From Cordilura impudica (lineage: Eukaryota; Arthropoda; Insecta; Diptera; Scathophagidae), in contig OY821518.1 in the NCBI GenBank assembly GCA_963682025.1, positions 234,319,836-234,383,835 of the forward strand: a DNA stretch of 64,000 nt. Reading direction: 5' to 3'. Positions within the stretch are counted from its first letter, which is position 1. Every line of letters begins with the position of its first letter. A program made the translations under genes and the position numbers. Positions 32,560 through 44,293 of the stretch are shown one piece after another. The notes under the pieces were generated by a model that made no database searches, was not told where the DNA came from, and saw only the letters and a list, made by a program, of their open reading frames with translations.

Positions 32560-33798
32560 TACTGTTTGGAAATAATTGTGCAAAAACTTCAGTCGTATTT
32601 TATACAAAAAACTTCGGTAACCTATACATAAATAAGCTGCTTTTGGTTGATAATATTTTTTGCGTGAGTGTTGCCATTGTTTGGTATGCATTTTTATTTT
32701 TTTTTTCTTGCTACAACATACAACATACATATTAAACTTATAACCAACTTAATTTTAACTTTAAAAACCGATTATCTTTTTGTTTGTCACTGCAAACCGT
32801 TAGAAAAGATGTTAAGCCATAATTAAAGTTATATATTAAACCAATTACTAATATTACACAGATCATAACGTGAGTTTTTGGCAACGCGCCCCAGCCATTG
32901 ATTGATTGTTTTTCATGTCAAATGTATACGAGTATTTAGTTCCAAGAAAACTTGCAAGCAAAAGTTCATAAGTGGTGCTTCATTAATATTTGTCTAATAA
33001 GAGTTGTAATTTTTTGCACTTTATGTAACTTTAAACTTAATATACTTTGTTAAACAAAAAAATAAAAAAATATCGGAAGCAGTCAGAGATAGTGCAAATT
33101 TTAAAATAAAATTTCCATATGTAAACACACTTCTTAAGTTGACAAAACAGTGTACACGGGGTCCATTGTTGTCATTTCTTGTCTTATTATAAGAAAAACG
33201 ACACGACTAAATAAACGCGTAGTAAGCGTGAAATTTGCTCATAATAGTTTTTAATATTCTTTGCAGGATATTTTGCATTGAAACAACAATACACATTTTT
33301 TTAAGGTAAATCTTAAACTGGCTGAAATGATTATTTAATTAGTGAGAACCTCAAAATCGATGACAAGATGATTTTTTATAATGTGTAAGTGTAAAGGTGT
33401 AAAGACAAAAGTAAATACGAAATACAAGACACATAATTAGTTCGACATAAAACAAGACAACCCCAACCAGTTCGTTGTGTATCAATGAATAAGCTAAATT
33501 AATATCGTTTAATGGTAGTGGTACATTTGATTCGACCTAATCTAAACACAAATTTATTGTTGTCATTATTGCCAACAAGACTTTCACATACTTAAAAATA
33601 TTTTTCAACAAAAAAAAAAAAAAAAAAAAAAAAAAGAAACAAGGAAAAACTTTTTTGATTATAAAAAACCTCGAATTTTTTTTAAATCTTTTTCATTATA
33701 TCTGCTTTTAACAAAATTTTGCTTTTAATAATTGTATCAATTTTGTGGTTTTTGAGTTTTGGCATTAACAAAGAGATATTTTCCAATAAACATTTTAG
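32560..33798. other. End of intron 1; no gene
   Basis: AT-rich, with a poly(A) run at about 33609-33634. It ends in the pyrimidine-poor but usable acceptor CAATAAACATTTTAG at 33798. A downstream promoter for a short 4E-T form starting at 33844 could lie here, but no motif supports it. Confidence 0.35.
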
Positions 33799-34770
33799 AT
33801 CGACACTCGAGATAAAAAAAATAGGACTGGCTCTAAAGTTACAATGGCTTTAATGGAAGTACCAAAAAAGACAAAACTTGAGGATATAATGAAATTAAAC
33901 GACCGAACATGGAAAGTTCAACAGTTTCTGGAAAAACAAACGATTGTTAAACCAGCAGCAATTTCAATAGCGATACCACTGCCACCACCAACAGCTGTAG
34001 GTAGTATGGCATTTGCATTGACCATGAAAGGAAGAGAAGAAGATGAAGCATTCGAAAGAAACAGTGAATTAGTGAAGAAGGGAACTGGTGGCGGCAACCA
34101 GCTGCAGATGACATGTCTTCATCATCATGATAATAATAATCATAATGAAGAAGATGTGTTGTCTTTGCAGGTTCTGTCCGCACGTTCTTCCACCCCTTAT
34201 ACTCAGGCCATGTCCTGTACTGCAGCCAGCTGTGATTTGGAGAATGTATCTGAACATGTAAGTCCAGTTAAAGAAGATGGTAGCAATTTTTCTAAAGAAA
34301 ACGTTCGGGAAATGCGTCAAAATTTAAAAGTTCAAAAAATACCATTGACGTCTTCGAAGTCGGTTCCAACATTGCCACCACTGCCACTCACCAATGATTC
34401 TGGTAAAGATCTTTCGAAATCCAAATCTACCGTTCATACGTGTGGCGAATCAGTGATAAGCTATACACGAGCAAATCTCTTATTAATACGCAACGAAATG
34501 TCTTCTACCACAAAACACCACTCTATGTCACTCAACGTACCACCCAATATTGTCAATTGTGATGTTATTGAATTGGAAGCCCGTCTTAAACGTTTGAATA
34601 TTTGGAAAATGTCACCCGACGCTGATGGCACACGTAGTAATAACAACAGTACTATTTGCACCAATAATTTAAAAGCTCGGTGTAATGATATGATGCCCGC
34701 ATTTGTCAAACGTAAATTTATGGATGAATCAATTATAAGAAGTCAGCCACCGCAACCAATTGATTTCAAG
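33799..34770 (+). CDS. 4E-T: 4E-T exon with eIF4E-binding motif
   Basis: eIF4E transporter binds the cap-binding protein eIF4E and brings it, with silenced mRNA, to processing bodies; in flies it acts in translational repression. This 324-codon exon is open from its first base (acceptor at 33798, phase 0) to the donor AAGGTAGGT (34771). It carries SYTRANLLLIRNEM; the YX4L-phi box YTRANLL is encoded at 34462-34482, the canonical eIF4E contact. LEARLKRLNIWK follows about 35 residues later, and FVKRKFMDES lies near the end. Low-complexity histidine/asparagine stretches precede. The first ATG (33844) has context ACAATGG and may start a short form; otherwise 15 upstream codons connect to the exon at 10075. 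Confidence 0.85.
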
Positions 34771-34830
34771 GTAGGTTTCGATTGAAAGCTTTTCATTTAG
34801 TATATATAAATTAAAAAATTCATTCTTAAG

Positions 34831-34999
34831 GATCCTGCAATAATAACTAATCAACGGCGCATTGGCAGTGGTCGCTTACAACACTCCAAATGGTCTGGTA
34901 ACTTTAATCCACAACAACAGGGAAGTCAACCTTATCACACAAATTTATCTGATGCAGGCCAAGTGCATAAGCAAGTAATTGGCAGCGATCAAATTACGG
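34831..34999 (+). CDS. 4E-T: 4E-T exon with RRIGSGR motif
   Basis: A small exon entered in phase 0 after a 60-bp intron (acceptor CATTCTTAAG) and left after one base of a codon (donor ACGGGTAAAT). It encodes DPAIITNQRRIGSGRLQHSK; a RRxGSGR block downstream of the eIF4E site is a conserved hallmark of 4E-T proteins from flies to mammals. Serine/glutamine-rich sequence follows. Phase agrees with both neighbours. Confidence 0.85.
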
Positions 35000-35863
35000 G
35001 TAAATTAACAATTTCCTTTTTTAATATAACGAATTTCCTACCAACCTGTCAAAACCAATTGAAAAGAAAAAACCGTGAAACTTACATCGGGTGGTCAGTA
35101 TTTTTTAATATAAATAATGGCAATAAAACAAGTTAAGTTTCATGAATAATAATTAAGAAAACTGTGTAAAATTCTGTAAAAACAGAAACCCTACTTTGGG
35201 ATTACCATTTTTCTTTTATCAGTACTGCTTCCACATAGATAAAATATAAGAAATACATTCCAATTATTTAGTACTATGTATATTTGCTACAGGCATTTTA
35301 AGATGTAGCTATATTCTGGAAAAGTGCAAATACTTTTTAGTTATACATCTCAAAAATTCCTTGGAAATTCGGGACAAAACATTGGTATTCGTTTCCGTAA
35401 ACAATTAATTCACAATTCAGGAAGTATGTTTAGAATCGTTATCCTGCTGAAAATTATATTTAACTGATATATTTTCACACAAAAAAGGTTCCATTATATC
35501 TGACAGAATGTTTTTATATTGATGTTGGTCCATCGACCACAATGCAATGAAAACTTGATGAATCTTGAATTCATAGATTTGTTTAGTGGACGCCTTAGCT
35601 TAGCTTTCGAACAGAATTTGCATTACAAAAAAAGATTCTTAATGCGTTGCAAACATGTAATAATTTTACTTATGTAGTTAAAAATGTAAACAATTTTGCA
35701 TTTACGAAGGATAAATTTATACGAAAGGATAAATTTGACCAAATTCTAACGAATTTTTTCGAATAGAATTAAAAAAAATTCAACCATATTATATTAAAAT
35801 TTTTGCTTTCGACAATTTTTCGTTATTATTATCAAACGTCTTTTGTTCTTTTTTATTAAACAG
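35000..35863 (+). other. 4E-T intron
   Basis: 864 bp, AT-rich, with no recognisable element or gene. It ends in TTTTTTATTAAACAG. Confidence 0.6.
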
Positions 35864-36231
35864 TTTCGAACAGTGATCATCATCAAACTGAAAAATGCAA
35901 AAATGATCGAACTGAAGCTACTAACACAAATTATGTGAAACGTGTTATGTCTGGATTTTTGGTAGTCTCAAATCCAAAAGAGCGAGTATCTGAAGACAAA
36001 TATGAGCAACAATATAAAAGTCAACAAAATGATGAACCTGAATGGTTCAGTTGTGGCCCAACATCACGTTTAGATACAATAGAACTATGTGGTTTCGATG
36101 AAGAGGATGAACAACAACAAAAACTAAATTCTGAAAAGAACAGTAGTGCTGGCAGTGCTGGTGGTGAAGCCGGTGATGGTGATATGAATAATGATGAATG
36201 CAAAGAGAATCGTTTACAAATTTCCAATAGG
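35864..36231 (+). CDS. 4E-T: 4E-T exon with EPEWFSCGPTS motif
   Basis: It enters with two bases completing a codon and leaves in phase 0 (donor AGGGTAAAT). It encodes VKRVMSGFLVVSNPKER and then DEPEWFSCGPTSRLDTIEL followed by CGFDEEDE; the PEWFS-GPTS-IEL-GFD string is the most diagnostic conserved block of the 4E-T family. A glutamine/serine/glycine-rich tail follows. This exon alone identifies the gene. The block belongs to the central region that contacts decay and repression partners in animal 4E-T. Confidence 0.92.
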
Positions 36232-37349
36232 GTAAATATTATTGATTAGTTAAATGTTAAGTTTTATATTAATCGAGTCCATACATTATTTAGCTAAAAA
36301 ATACTTAATAACCAAATAACGAAAAAATCGATTTCTTAAAAATGTACAAATATTGCTTTTCACACATCTATCGTTAAATGAGCTCTGATAGAGCACTGTT
36401 TCTAAACTCTGGAAAACATCAAAAATAATTTCTTTTATTTTTGCATCATAGGCAATTTCTGATTGGGAAAAAGATACTGATTTTAATAGATTTTAAAATG
36501 TTAATACCAGTAGGCATCAATTCGCATCGCAAGGTTTTAAAACTCTTTTTTTTTTGCATTTCTTTTTCTGAATGCACAACGTCAAGAGGGTGTCGAGAGT
36601 GTTGTGTCAAAATTTCAAGTAAATCGGAGCAAAACTAAAGATACTGCGTTTCCAGCGACCGGCCTCATACGGTATATCGTATATAAATCAATTTTTAAAG
36701 TGCTTTAAATCGATTTTCTCGCAAATAACATGTTTGAAGTCCGTGAACATCATAACTCAAAATCTACTTGACCGATTCTTTTGAAATTTTACACACTATA
36801 TCTACACATAAATCACCACCACGTCGAGGTTTTTTATTTCCATTCTCTTCCCCATTTTTTAATAAATTCACTGAAATTTTATAGCAAAAATCGTGTTTTT
36901 CACTTCAAAATGCTGCAAAAAAATAAATAAATAAATAAAATAAAAACAAATTCATCGTGATTACCTCGGGAAACATATATCAGCTTTTAAAAGCATTTCA
37001 ATTTTTTTTATTTAACATGATCCTGTAACGAGTTATGATGTTAACCGCAAAACAACAACGCCTCCGGAGCTTCGCTGTCACTGACTTAATTATTAAAAAT
37101 TTTAATTGAAAATTTTTTCAAAGACTCTTCAAATGTTGTGCTATAACGTGTATGTGAAATAAATAATCCAATATTATTATCTTAAAAAAAATATATATAT
37201 ATATATACGCCTTTTTTCGCTTTTCATTCATTAATAAATTTCATTTTATTTTATAACTGAGTAATTTTTACGTTGATTAAAAATAAGAATTAGCTAAATA
37301 AGCCCAAATTAAAAAGTAATTAATTTTAAATAAATTTTTATTATTTTAG
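36232..37349 (+). other. 4E-T intron with unclassified repeat DNA
   Basis: The stretch 36530-37100 (GTGTTGTGTCAAAATTTCAAG, GACCGGCCTCATACGG, ACTTGACCGATTCTTTTG) has the style of non-coding transposon sequence. No ends were found. A short ATAAATAAATAAATAAA run occurs at about 36922. Confidence 0.4.
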
Positions 37350-38352
37350 ACGGATTCGAATACCAATTCCAAATGGGGAGACAGCTTTAATAAACAAAAT
37401 AAACATAATACTAAAAACGACGCCAATAACAATATCCACGATTCAAAGAAATTGGATCAAACTAAATCAACAAATTATCATAATGAGAAAACAGAACACG
37501 GAACGAAAAAGTCAATACCATTTCAATATGACCAATTTTCTGGAAATTCAAAGGCACGTTCTCATGTGTATCATAATCGTAACGGTGGTGATGCCAATAA
37601 TGACGGACTTCAAAATCAGTATCAAAATCATAACGGAAGTTCAAGATTTTTACCATTCTTTGGTAGTCATTCAGCTAAAAATACTTCAAACGAACAATTA
37701 GAAACTAGTAGTTCCTCCGCTTCACTCAATGAATTCTTTAAACAAGCAATGACTTCACAAAATAAAACAGATCCATTGCATTTGATGATGCCTCAGCAAC
37801 AAAACATTGTTGCATCTAATGGTGCTCGTGCGGCGGCACCGTCAAATGTTAACGTGTCTGAAATGCATTCAGTGGATGAATTGGAAGCTAAATGGCGACA
37901 AAATTCCTCTTCATCATCATCATCGTGTGGTGTGAGTGTGGGTAAAAATAATGGAAAGTATGCCAATGATTCTAATAATAATAATCTAAGTCGTGATTCA
38001 GAAAATTTCAAAAAGCTTATTGGACAGTTAAACAACAATCACGTTGCTACGCATAATTCAATGCCTTTGAATCTATCCAATTTGGAACAACAGCAACAGA
38101 ATAAGCCGCCGCCAAGCAGTCTGCTTAGTAACGAAAATCTATCGAATTTTATATTTAAACAGCAACAGCAACAACAGCCATTGGGCACACCGCAATCAAA
38201 TCCGTTGCATCAACAACAACAACAACAGCAGCAATACAATAAACAAAATGCATTTGTTCAACAACAGCAGGCCGCTTTAATTACTAATTTGCAACTCAAG
38301 GCCATTTTAAGTCGTCCAGAAGCTCAAATGTTGTTATTGGGTTTGGCTAAAG
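37350..38352 (+). CDS. 4E-T: 4E-T exon with SVDELEAKW motif and polyglutamine
   Basis: A 1,003-bp exon entered in phase 0 and left after one base (donor AAAGGTAAGA). It encodes asparagine-rich low complexity, then SLNEFFKQAM, and MHSVDELEAKWRQ, which resembles the SVDELE signature of 4E-T proteins. CAA/CAG-encoded polyglutamine runs lie at about 38085-38275, and the exon ends with LSRPEAQMLLLGLAKG. The glutamine/asparagine richness suits a protein that condenses into processing bodies. The next exon, 23.5 kb away, continues in frame. Confidence 0.88.
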
Positions 38353-38580
38353 GTAAGATCTTAATATCAAGAATTATTAAAAACAAAGAACTCTAGTACT
38401 CCCTTTCAAAACGACCCATATTTCAAAATACCTTATTTGTTATTTTTACTTGCACAACTGATAGCTTTTACCATTAAACAATTTTCTTAAGTGTTGTGTG
38501 ATAGAAAACAGGGAAAATCATAAATTGTATTTTTCACTTTAACACGTTTCTTGCTTCAGTAAAATTATTAAAATGTTGGT

Positions 38581-38782
38581 TTGAAGGTACAGAACATGCT
38601 TTCTATGCTTCAACACTTTTTAGACTACTGTCAAAAAAGTTGATGTAGTGTATTTTCATAGAGTGAGGTACATAAAAAACTTTACATACCACGTGCTATG
38701 TAACTTGCCGCGATGAAAGCACAAAAATTGTGGAAAGCTCAAAAGCGTTGCCGCCAAAACGCGTGTTCTGTACTTCCGCCTT
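38581..38782. mobile_element. About 200-bp MITE
   Basis: Imperfect inverted ends GAAGGTACAGAACATGC and GCGTGTTCTGTACTTCC bound about 165 bp without coding capacity. Family not identified. Confidence 0.5.
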
Positions 38783-39001
38783 GAGTGACGAGCTTATTTT
38801 CACAATTTACATTATTAGTGTTAACGCTTTACTGAATAAAAAAGTATATGGATTAGGGATCACCGAGTTGGTACAATGCTACACAAAACGTAATATTGTA
38901 AAATTATATATTTTGTATTAATTCTTTACTCTGGCTACCATAAATCCAAATGTAATATAGTTTTTATAAACTTTACTCTGGCTACCAGAAATGCAAAATA
39001 G

Positions 39002-39055
<54 letters not shown>

Positions 39056-40150
39056 CCGTCCACTCCGTTCCAAACGGAAGGATACATTTTATCGGATTCA
39101 AAATAAAATAATTTAATTGTGTATTAGTAACTTACTCTTAGGAATGAATCAATGAGAGTTTGCACTGTCAAATTAGAAGTATCATTAATAATCGCCATTC
39201 TTTTCGATATCACCTTTAACCATATATTCCGAAAAAATCATGTTTCAATTACACAGGAAACAGGGTGCGAAGAAATTCGATGGCTAACGATTAAAAATAA
39301 AATCTTGCCATGAAAAGATTTTTTTCAATGGTCTTTTATAATGATAAATTCTTTAGGAAACAACCATTAACAAAAACATTATTTTTGTTATTCATAAGAG
39401 ACTAAACGCATCGATTTAACCAATACACATTTCGAACGAAATAGTTAGCAAAGAGAGTATTCCCAAAATTAAGAACAATTCCTATATATAATTTTTGTTA
39501 CTAATATGTAATAATATACATATGTAAAAATTATTTAACCACAAATATATACAATATTATAAAATATATAAAAAAAAAAATAACGCCGGTAACAGATCAT
39601 ATGCGCTCGTATTAATAAGACAATTGTTAAAGAACGATATTTACATTAATTAAAACTATGTTGAAAAATTATATGAGGTGAAATAGCGAACAAACATTTA
39701 CAGCCGTATTCATAAAAATATTAAACAGCATTTCAAATAAATTTTAAGCAAAATCCGATAAAATTGTATTCATAAACGAATTTTGTCTTAAAATACCTAT
39801 TTTAAACCTTGAGTAATTAAAAGAATTTAAAATTGGTTCGACTCTTGTTTAAACCTATTTTAACTTGACATTTTTGCTTTTTGCTTTTTGTTTATTTATA
39901 TATTGAACATTGCACGGAAAAATTGTCATTAATAAATATTGGATATAATATATTTGAACCATTTTTATTTACAAAATTTTCTACTGAGAAATTTTACACA
40001 AAAATATTTTTAATCGTATTTCATACGTCATTTCATATTAATAACGCCAGGGAACATAATTGAACTTTTTGGTGTTGACTGGAACTTATTGCAATTTTTT
40101 TTTTAATTTGAGGTAGCTGATTTCAAATCTAATCTCCATTTTTCTCCATC
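38783..40150. other. Intronic sequence with a (TA)n run and a LINE tail fragment
   Basis: A perfect (TA)n run of about 45 bp at 39008-39053. At about 39560-39635, AACGCCGGTAACAGATCATATGCGCTC resembles the 3' region of the LINE at 40440-46090 (GGCGCCGGGTAACCAGACCAT at 40524), so a truncated tail of the same family lies here. Otherwise nothing recognised. Confidence 0.5.
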
Positions 40151-40169
40151 AGCTCGCATATTTAAGTTA

Positions 40170-40420
40170 AAGGCAAGGTTCAGAAAATACACACATCAAA
40201 CACACAATGTTCTGTTCTAAAGCAGCCAACACATTTTTATTTTCATATCAATTATGTGTGTTTCTAAATTTTTTACGGTGCCGCACACAATCATGAATGT
40301 GTTTCGTTTTAATATTAGGTTATGTACACAAACACGTTTTACGTATTTTTTGTTTCTGTTCATATAAAATAAATTTGTTTTAAAAAATACAGTTTATATT
40401 CTGGTATGTGATGGAAATCA
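40170..40420. mobile_element. Single arm related to the fold-back element at 28083
   Basis: GTTCAGAAAATACACACA, GTTCTGTTCTAAAGCAGCCA and CATTTTTATTTTCATATCAA follow the same order as an arm of 28083-28996. Only one arm is present. Confidence 0.6.
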
Positions 40421-40721
40421 ATTTAGACACTAAAACGATTTAAATTCAATTAAAGTTGTGATGCGTTTATTTATTTATTTATTATAATATACTTTATAAA
40501 TAAATTTACAAAATATACAAAAGGCGCCGGGTAACCAGACCATATGCGCTCCTAAAGCTAGTTAATATTTTAAATATTTACATATATATTAAAATTTAAA
40601 TTAATGTCAAAAAACATATGTATGCTAATCGGGAAAAATTAAAAATAAAGTTAATACAAAAGATTTATGAACGTAAAATAAAAAAGTGAATAATACAAAA
40701 ATTTATGAATATTGGATTAAA

Positions 40722-43700
40722 TTATACATCCTGGATGCTATGTTTCCTTAGACTTCCTCTAATTGAGGACAGGTTCGCATTTGTTGTACAGTCAAGTATT
40801 TCATCCAGATGTTGCCCAATCTTAGAAATTGGACATTCGGTTAGAATATGTGGAACAGATAGGATAACATTACATTGAGAACATTTTAACGGGTCAGTGT
40901 GATCGTAATAATGTTGAGTATTAAAAACAGCTTTACCAACTCTAAGTCGGCTTAACATAACGCATTCATTTCTCGTCAGACTAGTGTGATATTTGGGCCT
41001 CGGTTGAGTAGGATGAATTTGCCTCTGCATACTATAGAATTGATTATAAATTATATGTGGAATGCACGGAGTTTCCGTTATCTGCTGCAGACTTTGTGCA
41101 CTTTTTGCCGCCCTATCTGCGCATTCATTTCCCTCGATGCCAATGTATGATGGAATCCACAAAATCAATATATTCGGGTTACCTATGGGAAGCTTGATGA
41201 CATTATTGTAAGTTCCGTTGTGATTTTTGGCTAAAGCTTTTGTTGCACTAAGACTGTCCGTACAAATAATAGTTTTCACCTTCCTTTCAATAGCATATAA
41301 AATTGCAGACTTAATGGCCCCTAATTCCGCAGAAAAAATTCCCGCACCATTAGGTATACGTGCTTGTACTACAGTGCCGAATTGATTCTGGCTTATTTGT
41401 TCAATAACTGAATAAGTTGTAACACCATTATTAAAGGAACCATCTGTGTAAATTATCATTTTGGGAACAAAAGTTTCCAATTTCTGCTGCAGAATTTTCT
41501 TGAAGATAAGTGGGTTGATGTTGTTTTTATTGTGGACGCTTAGGCTCGTATCCGTCATAGCAAAGATGGCAAAGTTGCTTGTTTGACTAGGTTTTTCTGG
41601 TAGGACAATGTTATGCCTCCTCAAAGTTGAAGTGATTTCTGCAATGGCGGACGGTGGTTTAACATTTGTGGGTTCAATGTGACCCCAAAAATTTTCATGA
41701 ATACCATCGGTTGGAATTGTAATAGATCTAGATGCCATATTTATTGCACTTTTTTTCAAAATAAAATTAAAGTCTTGGTATCCAGCTTCAATCCTAAATT
41801 TTTCCAATGGGGTTGGTCTTAGTAAACCAGATGCAGTTCTGTAACAGTTATTCATAGCAGTGTCCAATTTTCGTATATTCTTTCCCGAAGTCCACCCATA
41901 AATTGTAATACCATGTAACAAAATGCCAGTGACTAAAGATCGACAAATTTCAAGAGCAGTACTAAAATGAGGACCTTTATTACGTGAGCATATTAATTTA
42001 AGGAGATTGTGTATCTTACTCAATTTAGAAGACAAATACTTCACATGAACATTCCATAATAAATTTCTTGTAAATAAAATCCCCAGTACTCGCATTTGAT
42101 TATTTATGCAAATATCAACGTTTCTGATATTGATTGTGTCATTGATACATCCTCTTTTTCTGCAGACATGTAGTATTTCAGTTTTCTCAACTGGTATTAC
42201 CGCGCCCCTGTCGATTGCCCATTTATGGAGAATACGATCCAGGTTTTCCAATTTTGTATGAACTTCACTTTGAGAACCGGAAGCAATAGCAAAGATGTTA
42301 TCCACGTAAACACCAACGTAGTCTATACCAGGAATGTTTTCAATAGCCTTTGCCAAAGAGTTTGCATAAATTGTGTACAAAGTCATTGAAAAATGACCAT
42401 CCACTCTGACAGTAACCTTGCGATTAGAAAGGAAGGATCTGATAAGTCTCATTATGTCCTTGGGAATACCCCACTCATTCATTTCCAATAATATATATGT
42501 GGATACCACCTTGTCGAAAGCCTTTTCTATGTCTTCAGATATGACCAAGCTATGAGTGCGTCTCTTAAGGTTTCTACGTAAAACCTCCTCCATCTGGTGA
42601 CATATACTATGAACACCATGTCGAGGTATGAAAGCATGTTGTATCTTTGAAATATAATTATCTGATAACTTCCAGAAGCGCTTTGCCAAAATTTTTTCCA
42701 AAATTTTGGAAAGAACTGGTAACAATGATATTGGACGGTAACCCTCTAAGCGACCAGGATCCTTACCAGGTTTAGGAATTGGTGCTAAAATTGCCGTCTT
42801 CCAGTCTTGAGGAAAAACTCCGTTTGCCAAAATGTTGTTATACAATTTACATAAGCGGGATTTTAATTTTACAGGAGAATTTTTTATCATTGAATACGTT
42901 ATTTTGTCACGTGCTGGCGTAGAACCTTTTAACGTTCTCATTATCTCGTCTAATTCTGAAACTTCTATTATATCGAGTAGAAAACTTTGTTCCATACAAT
43001 TCTGTGTTAGTCCATTGATGTCGAGATTTTTCTTTGATGATACGATATTTGCATCGAGTGTCGAATCAGAGCTTAACTGAGGTCCAGAAATCTGCAAATT
43101 TATTCGCAATTGTTTGAGGGTGAGTAAAGTTTTCATTGTTGATACATACAGTGGGAAAATTATTCATTCTATCAGTTCTTAAATTTTTAACTTTTTTCCA
43201 TAAGAAACGAACATCCATTGTTGGCCTTAAAGAGTTCAAAAAATTTTCCCATGTGCGTTTTTTTTGTTGCTATTTTACATTCTCTTTTGACCTGAGCACA
43301 CAATCTTCTGTAATTCAAAACATTGTATTGACTACGACAGCTCTTAAACTCTCTCCATGCCAGTTGCCTCAATCTAATTCGTTTAGCTATGCTAGAATTG
43401 AACCAAACAGGATTATTTTCTCCCCTAGGTTTTCGATTTTGTGGGATACTTCCATTAGCTGACTTTCTAATAATGCGCTTAATTTGGGCAGCTTCTCTGT
43501 TTAAGTTAGACGATGCAGGAAACTGATTATTAATACAAGATACCTTTTCATCAAAACGCACCCAATCTGCGTTAGAATCCAAAAATCGGGGTGAAAACTG
43601 TTTCTTTATAATATTTGCGTTATTAGAAATCTTAATGGGGAAATGGTCACCAACTTCAGGCATAGGCAAACAACTCCATACAAGGGTAGGAGCAAAGTCA

Positions 43701-44283
43701 ACATTTGACATCGAACGTCAACAGCGGTTAATGTATTTCTGGTATTATATAAAGTAGGTGATCCATCGTTCAAAATAACCAAATCATTATCATCAGCAAA
43801 GTTTTCCCAAATTTTTCCACTTGGGGAGTTTGTGTTTGATCCCCATATAACATTTTGTGAATTTAAATCACCCATCAATAAATTATGGACACTATTGAGT
43901 GGAGAAATATCGCCAACCATAGAAGGTGTTAATCTTAAATCGCATTCTTTATAAACATTAGTTATATGAATTTCTACATTAGTTTGAATTATTATTTTTT
44001 GAAAAAGGAGGTCACCAGTTGATTTTATATGTTCCGTAACATTTATGTTGTTTCTGACCAGTAGAGCAATACCAGATTTAGCATACATATTGTCCTTATT
44101 GTGGTGAAAAATCTTATAACCAGGCAGATGCAGTAAATGTCTATTTTTATCGATTATATGTGTCTCCTGTAAAGCTACTATATTCGGTTTGTGTGAGGCG
44201 ACGAGGAGTTCTAGTGCGTATTTATGATTAACAAATCCTTGAATGTTCCACTGTATAATATTTATATTGAGTCCAATATTCAT
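40722..44283 (-). pseudogene. LINE ORF2: endonuclease, RT and RNase H, damaged
   Basis: ATG at 44283. Endonuclease motifs IIQWNIQGF, IVALQETHI and LLMGDLNSQNVIWGS precede a shift near 43708; the linker (43711-43187) is shifted again near 43190 and near 43090. The last 804 codons are open: RT fingers (ILAPIPKPGKDP, YRPISLLP), EDIEKAFDKV with an aspartate, but the GxPQGSPLS block is deleted in frame (GHFSMTLYTIYANSL) and the catalytic YADD reads YVDN (about 42297-42314). RNase H motifs IIYTDGSF, SAELGAI and CTDSLSA remain, with WIPSYIGIEGNECAD having tyrosine for the usual histidine. Not enzymatically competent. Confidence 0.8.
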
Positions 44284-44293
44284 AAAAAAATAA

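Noticed and set aside
37452..37701. Overlapping frames in other phases within the 4E-T exon
   Set aside because: Shadows of the polyasparagine/serine coding sequence; the phase-consistent exon explains the region.
39008..39053. (TA)n run as an origin or functional element
   Set aside because: A simple microsatellite of ordinary length; nothing else supports a function.
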